From NCBI GenBank assembly GCA_963778185.1, contig CAVZTF010000003.1, positions 1,798,001-1,862,000 on the forward strand: a stretch of DNA of 64,000 bases, read 5' to 3'. The notes under the pieces are model-generated. The model was given only the letters and a program-made list of their open reading frames with translations. It had not been told where the DNA came from and did no database searches. The DNA comes from RPQJ01 sp963778185 (GTDB lineage Bacteria > Pseudomonadota > Gammaproteobacteria > Steroidobacterales > Steroidobacteraceae). Shown here one piece after another: positions 61,898-64,000 of this stretch; the first letter of the stretch is position 1; every line of letters starts with the position of its first letter. Position numbers and translations under genes: made by a program.

Positions 61898-63982
61898 ATG
61901 ACGAGCGCCGAAGCATTCGAGCACCTGAACACGGCCCAGCGCGAGGCTGCCACGCACGGGGACGCCCGCCCTGGCGGCGGTGTCACGGCGACGCCGCTGC
62001 TCGTGATCGCCGGCGCGGGCACCGGCAAGACCAACACCCTGGCCCACCGCGTCGCGCACCTGCTGCTGGCCGGCGTACCCCCCGAGCGCCTGCTGCTGCT
62101 GACGTTTTCCCGTCGTGCCGCGCAGGAGATGACGCGTCGCGCGCAAGGCGTCTTCGCGGCGTCGTTGCCTCAGGCTCGACCAGGTGCGGCCGTGCCCACC
62201 TCCCTGCGCCTGCCGTGGGCCGGCACCTTCCACGCGATCGGCAACCGGCTGATCCGCCAGCACGCGAGCCGACTCGGGCTCGATCCGTCGTTCAGCGTGC
62301 TCGACCGCGGCGACGCCGCCGACCTCATGGACCTCGTCCGCCACCGGCAGGGGCTCACGAAGACGGAGAAGCGCTTCCCGCGCAAGGACACCTGCCTCGG
62401 TATCTACTCGCACCGCGTGAACACGCAGCAGCCGCTGCGCCACACGCTCGAAACGGCCTACCCCTGGTGCCTCGACTGGGAGGAGGTGCTCACCGCGCTG
62501 TTTCGCGCCTACGTCGAGGCCAAGCTCGAGCAGCAGGCGCTCGATTACGACGACCTGCTTCTCTACTGGCACGTGATGATGGACGACCCGGGACTGGCGG
62601 CGGCCGTGGGTGGTCAGTTCGACCACCTCCTGGTGGACGAGTACCAGGACACCAACGTGCTGCAGGCCGAAATCCTGCTGCGCCTGAAGCCGGACGGACG
62701 CGGCGTAACGGTGGTCGGTGACGACGCGCAGGCCATCTATTCGTTCCGGGCCGCGACCGTGGACAACATCCTCGATTTCCCGGAGAAGTTCTCGCCGCCG
62801 GCCCACGTGATCACGCTCGAGGAGAACTACCGCTCGACCCAGGGCGTGCTCGATGCGGCGAACGCGCTGATGGCGGAGGGCGGGCGGCAGTACCGCAAGT
62901 TCCTGCGCAGCGTGCGCGGCTCCGGCTCGCGCCCGCGCTACGTCACGGTGCTCGACGAGCAGGCGCAGGCCGCTTACGTCGTCGAGCGCGTTCTCGAGTG
63001 CCGCGAGCGAGGCATCGACCTGCGTCGCCAGGCGGTGCTGTTCCGCAACTCCGACCACAGCGACATCCTCGAGCTCGAGCTCATGCGCCGCAACGTCCCC
63101 TTCGTGAAATACGGCGGGCTCAAGTTCCTCGAGGCCGCCCACGTCAAGGACCTCCTCGCGGTCCTGCGCTGGGCGGACAACCCGCGCAATCGCATCGCGG
63201 CGTTTCGCGTGCTGCAGCTGCTGCCGGGCATGGGCCCGGCGAACTCAGAGCGCGTCTGCGACTCGTTCGAGGCGGCGGGGTTCCGTTGGCCGGCCATCGC
63301 GCAACACCCGGTGCCGGTCGCCGTGCGCGAGCACTGGCCGGCGTTCACCGGGCTGATGACCGCGATTGCGCGCGCAGATGCGCCGTGGGAGGGACAGGTG
63401 ACCCAGGTGCGCGGCTGGTACGAACCGCAGCTCGACCGGCTCTATGAGGCGCCGCAGGTCCGCCGCGGCGACCTCGGCCAGCTCGAGCGGTTGGCCGTGC
63501 AGTATCCGACGCGCGAGTCCTTCGTCACCGAGCTGACACTGGACCCGCCGCAGGCGAGCGGCGACCTGTCGGGCGACCCGCTGCTCGACGAGGACTATCT
63601 CGTGCTGTCGACCGTCCACTCCGCCAAGGGCCAGGAGTGGGAGGCCGTGCATGTGCTGAACGTGACCGACGGCAGCTTTCCGTCGGAGTTCGCGGCGGGA
63701 CGACCGGAGCAGATCGAGGAGGAACGCCGCCTGCTGTACGTCGCGATGACGCGCGCGAAGGAAGAGTTGCACCTGCTCGCGCCGGTGCGCTTCTACGTGA
63801 CGCAGCAGGCGCCCACCGGCGATCGTTATGTACACGGGGCGCGCAGCCGCTTCCTCACCGAGCCCGTGCTGTCACGATTCGAACGCGTGACCTGGCCCGC
63901 ACAGGCTGAGCACGGTCCCGAGGCCGCACAACCCGCCGGTCCGCGCATCGACGTGGCCCGCCGGTTGCGCGACATGTGGTGA
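61898..63982 (+). CDS. UvrD/Rep-type ATP-dependent DNA helicase
   Basis: 694-residue superfamily 1A helicase. Motif I AGAGTGKT (about 38-45), motif II DEYQDTN, motif III DDAQAIYSFR, motif IV ENYRST, and motif VI VAMTRAKEELH near the C-terminus. It is slightly shorter than UvrD (about 720) and Rep (673); the paralogue cannot be fixed. ATG 61898. The gene is complete and ends 18 bases before the window edge. Confidence 0.93.
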   Translation: MTSAEAFEHLNTAQREAATHGDARPGGGVTATPLLVIAGAGTGKTNTLAHRVAHLLLAGVPPERLLLLTFSRRAAQEMTRRAQGVFAASLPQARPGAAVPTSLRLPWAGTFHAIGNRLIRQHASRLGLDPSFSVLDRGDAADLMDLVRHRQGLTKTEKRFPRKDTCLGIYSHRVNTQQPLRHTLETAYPWCLDWEEVLTALFRAYVEAKLEQQALDYDDLLLYWHVMMDDPGLAAAVGGQFDHLLVDEYQDTNVLQAEILLRLKPDGRGVTVVGDDAQAIYSFRAATVDNILDFPEKFSPPAHVITLEENYRSTQGVLDAANALMAEGGRQYRKFLRSVRGSGSRPRYVTVLDEQAQAAYVVERVLECRERGIDLRRQAVLFRNSDHSDILELELMRRNVPFVKYGGLKFLEAAHVKDLLAVLRWADNPRNRIAAFRVLQLLPGMGPANSERVCDSFEAAGFRWPAIAQHPVPVAVREHWPAFTGLMTAIARADAPWEGQVTQVRGWYEPQLDRLYEAPQVRRGDLGQLERLAVQYPTRESFVTELTLDPPQASGDLSGDPLLDEDYLVLSTVHSAKGQEWEAVHVLNVTDGSFPSEFAAGRPEQIEEERRLLYVAMTRAKEELHLLAPVRFYVTQQAPTGDRYVHGARSRFLTEPVLSRFERVTWPAQAEHGPEAAQPAGPRIDVARRLRDMW

Positions 63983-64000
63983 GGCCAGGGCGAGGCAAAA

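Overview
The window is 64 kb of high-GC bacterial chromosome. Gene content and order point to a gammaproteobacterium of the Xanthomonadales/Nevskiales/Steroidobacterales type: HrpB helicase, FadH, short Pit transporter with its DUF47 partner, BepA-like M48 peptidase, and a giant tandem UvrA. The exact taxon cannot be fixed from the sequence. Coding density is high, many genes overlap by 1-8 bases, and GTG starts are common. I saw no rRNA, tRNA, CRISPR array, insertion sequence or prophage.

Layout. 1-5.4 kb: the 3' part of a sodium/solute symporter with an intrinsic terminator, a small membrane protein, and a cNMP-CBS-DUF294 regulator coupled to a DEDD exonuclease. 5.4-10.5 kb: an NlpC/P60 lipoprotein, a two-EF-hand mini-protein, and a MacA-like adaptor with a separate ATPase and two different FtsX permeases. 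10.5-20.4 kb: hrpB, a DUF456 protein, an HhH protein, a CBS protein, an alpha/beta hydrolase, a ClsC-like phospholipase D lipoprotein, a degenerate E1/ThiF-like cysteine-rich protein and a secretin-N-domain protein. 20.4-27.1 kb: one leftward operon, hutU-hutI-hutG-thioredoxin lipoprotein-ltaE, without hutH. 27.1-35.8 kb: small proteins, a MazG-like pyrophosphohydrolase, NfeD/QmcA with a coupled PPP phosphatase, an MFS transporter, and a LytS-type kinase whose LytTR regulator is frameshifted.

35.8-50.1 kb: fadH, pit and its accessory protein, an 1840-residue tandem UvrA that carries a short palindromic element in frame, a hydrolase, a DUF349 protein, and a TolB-N/TPR membrane protein. 50.1-54.2 kb is an accessory island: small genes in both orientations, lower GC in places, long non-coding gaps, imperfect direct repeats of about 70 bp around a membrane-protein gene, a GFA-fold protein, a low-GC methyltransferase, and a RelE/HTH toxin-antitoxin pair with a readable promoter and operator. 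54.2-64 kb returns to housekeeping genes: M48 peptidase, valine-pyruvate transaminase, HAD phosphatase, three unrecognised conserved-type proteins, NUDIX hydrolase, aldehyde dehydrogenase and a UvrD/Rep-type helicase.

No complete new defence or mobile system is evident. The signals most worth following are the frameshifted LytTR regulator, the palindromic insertion inside the tandem UvrA, the repeat-flanked island at 50-54 kb, the shared 18-20 bp palindromes at 28.2 and 50.2 kb, and the truncated E1-like protein next to a secretin-N-domain protein.
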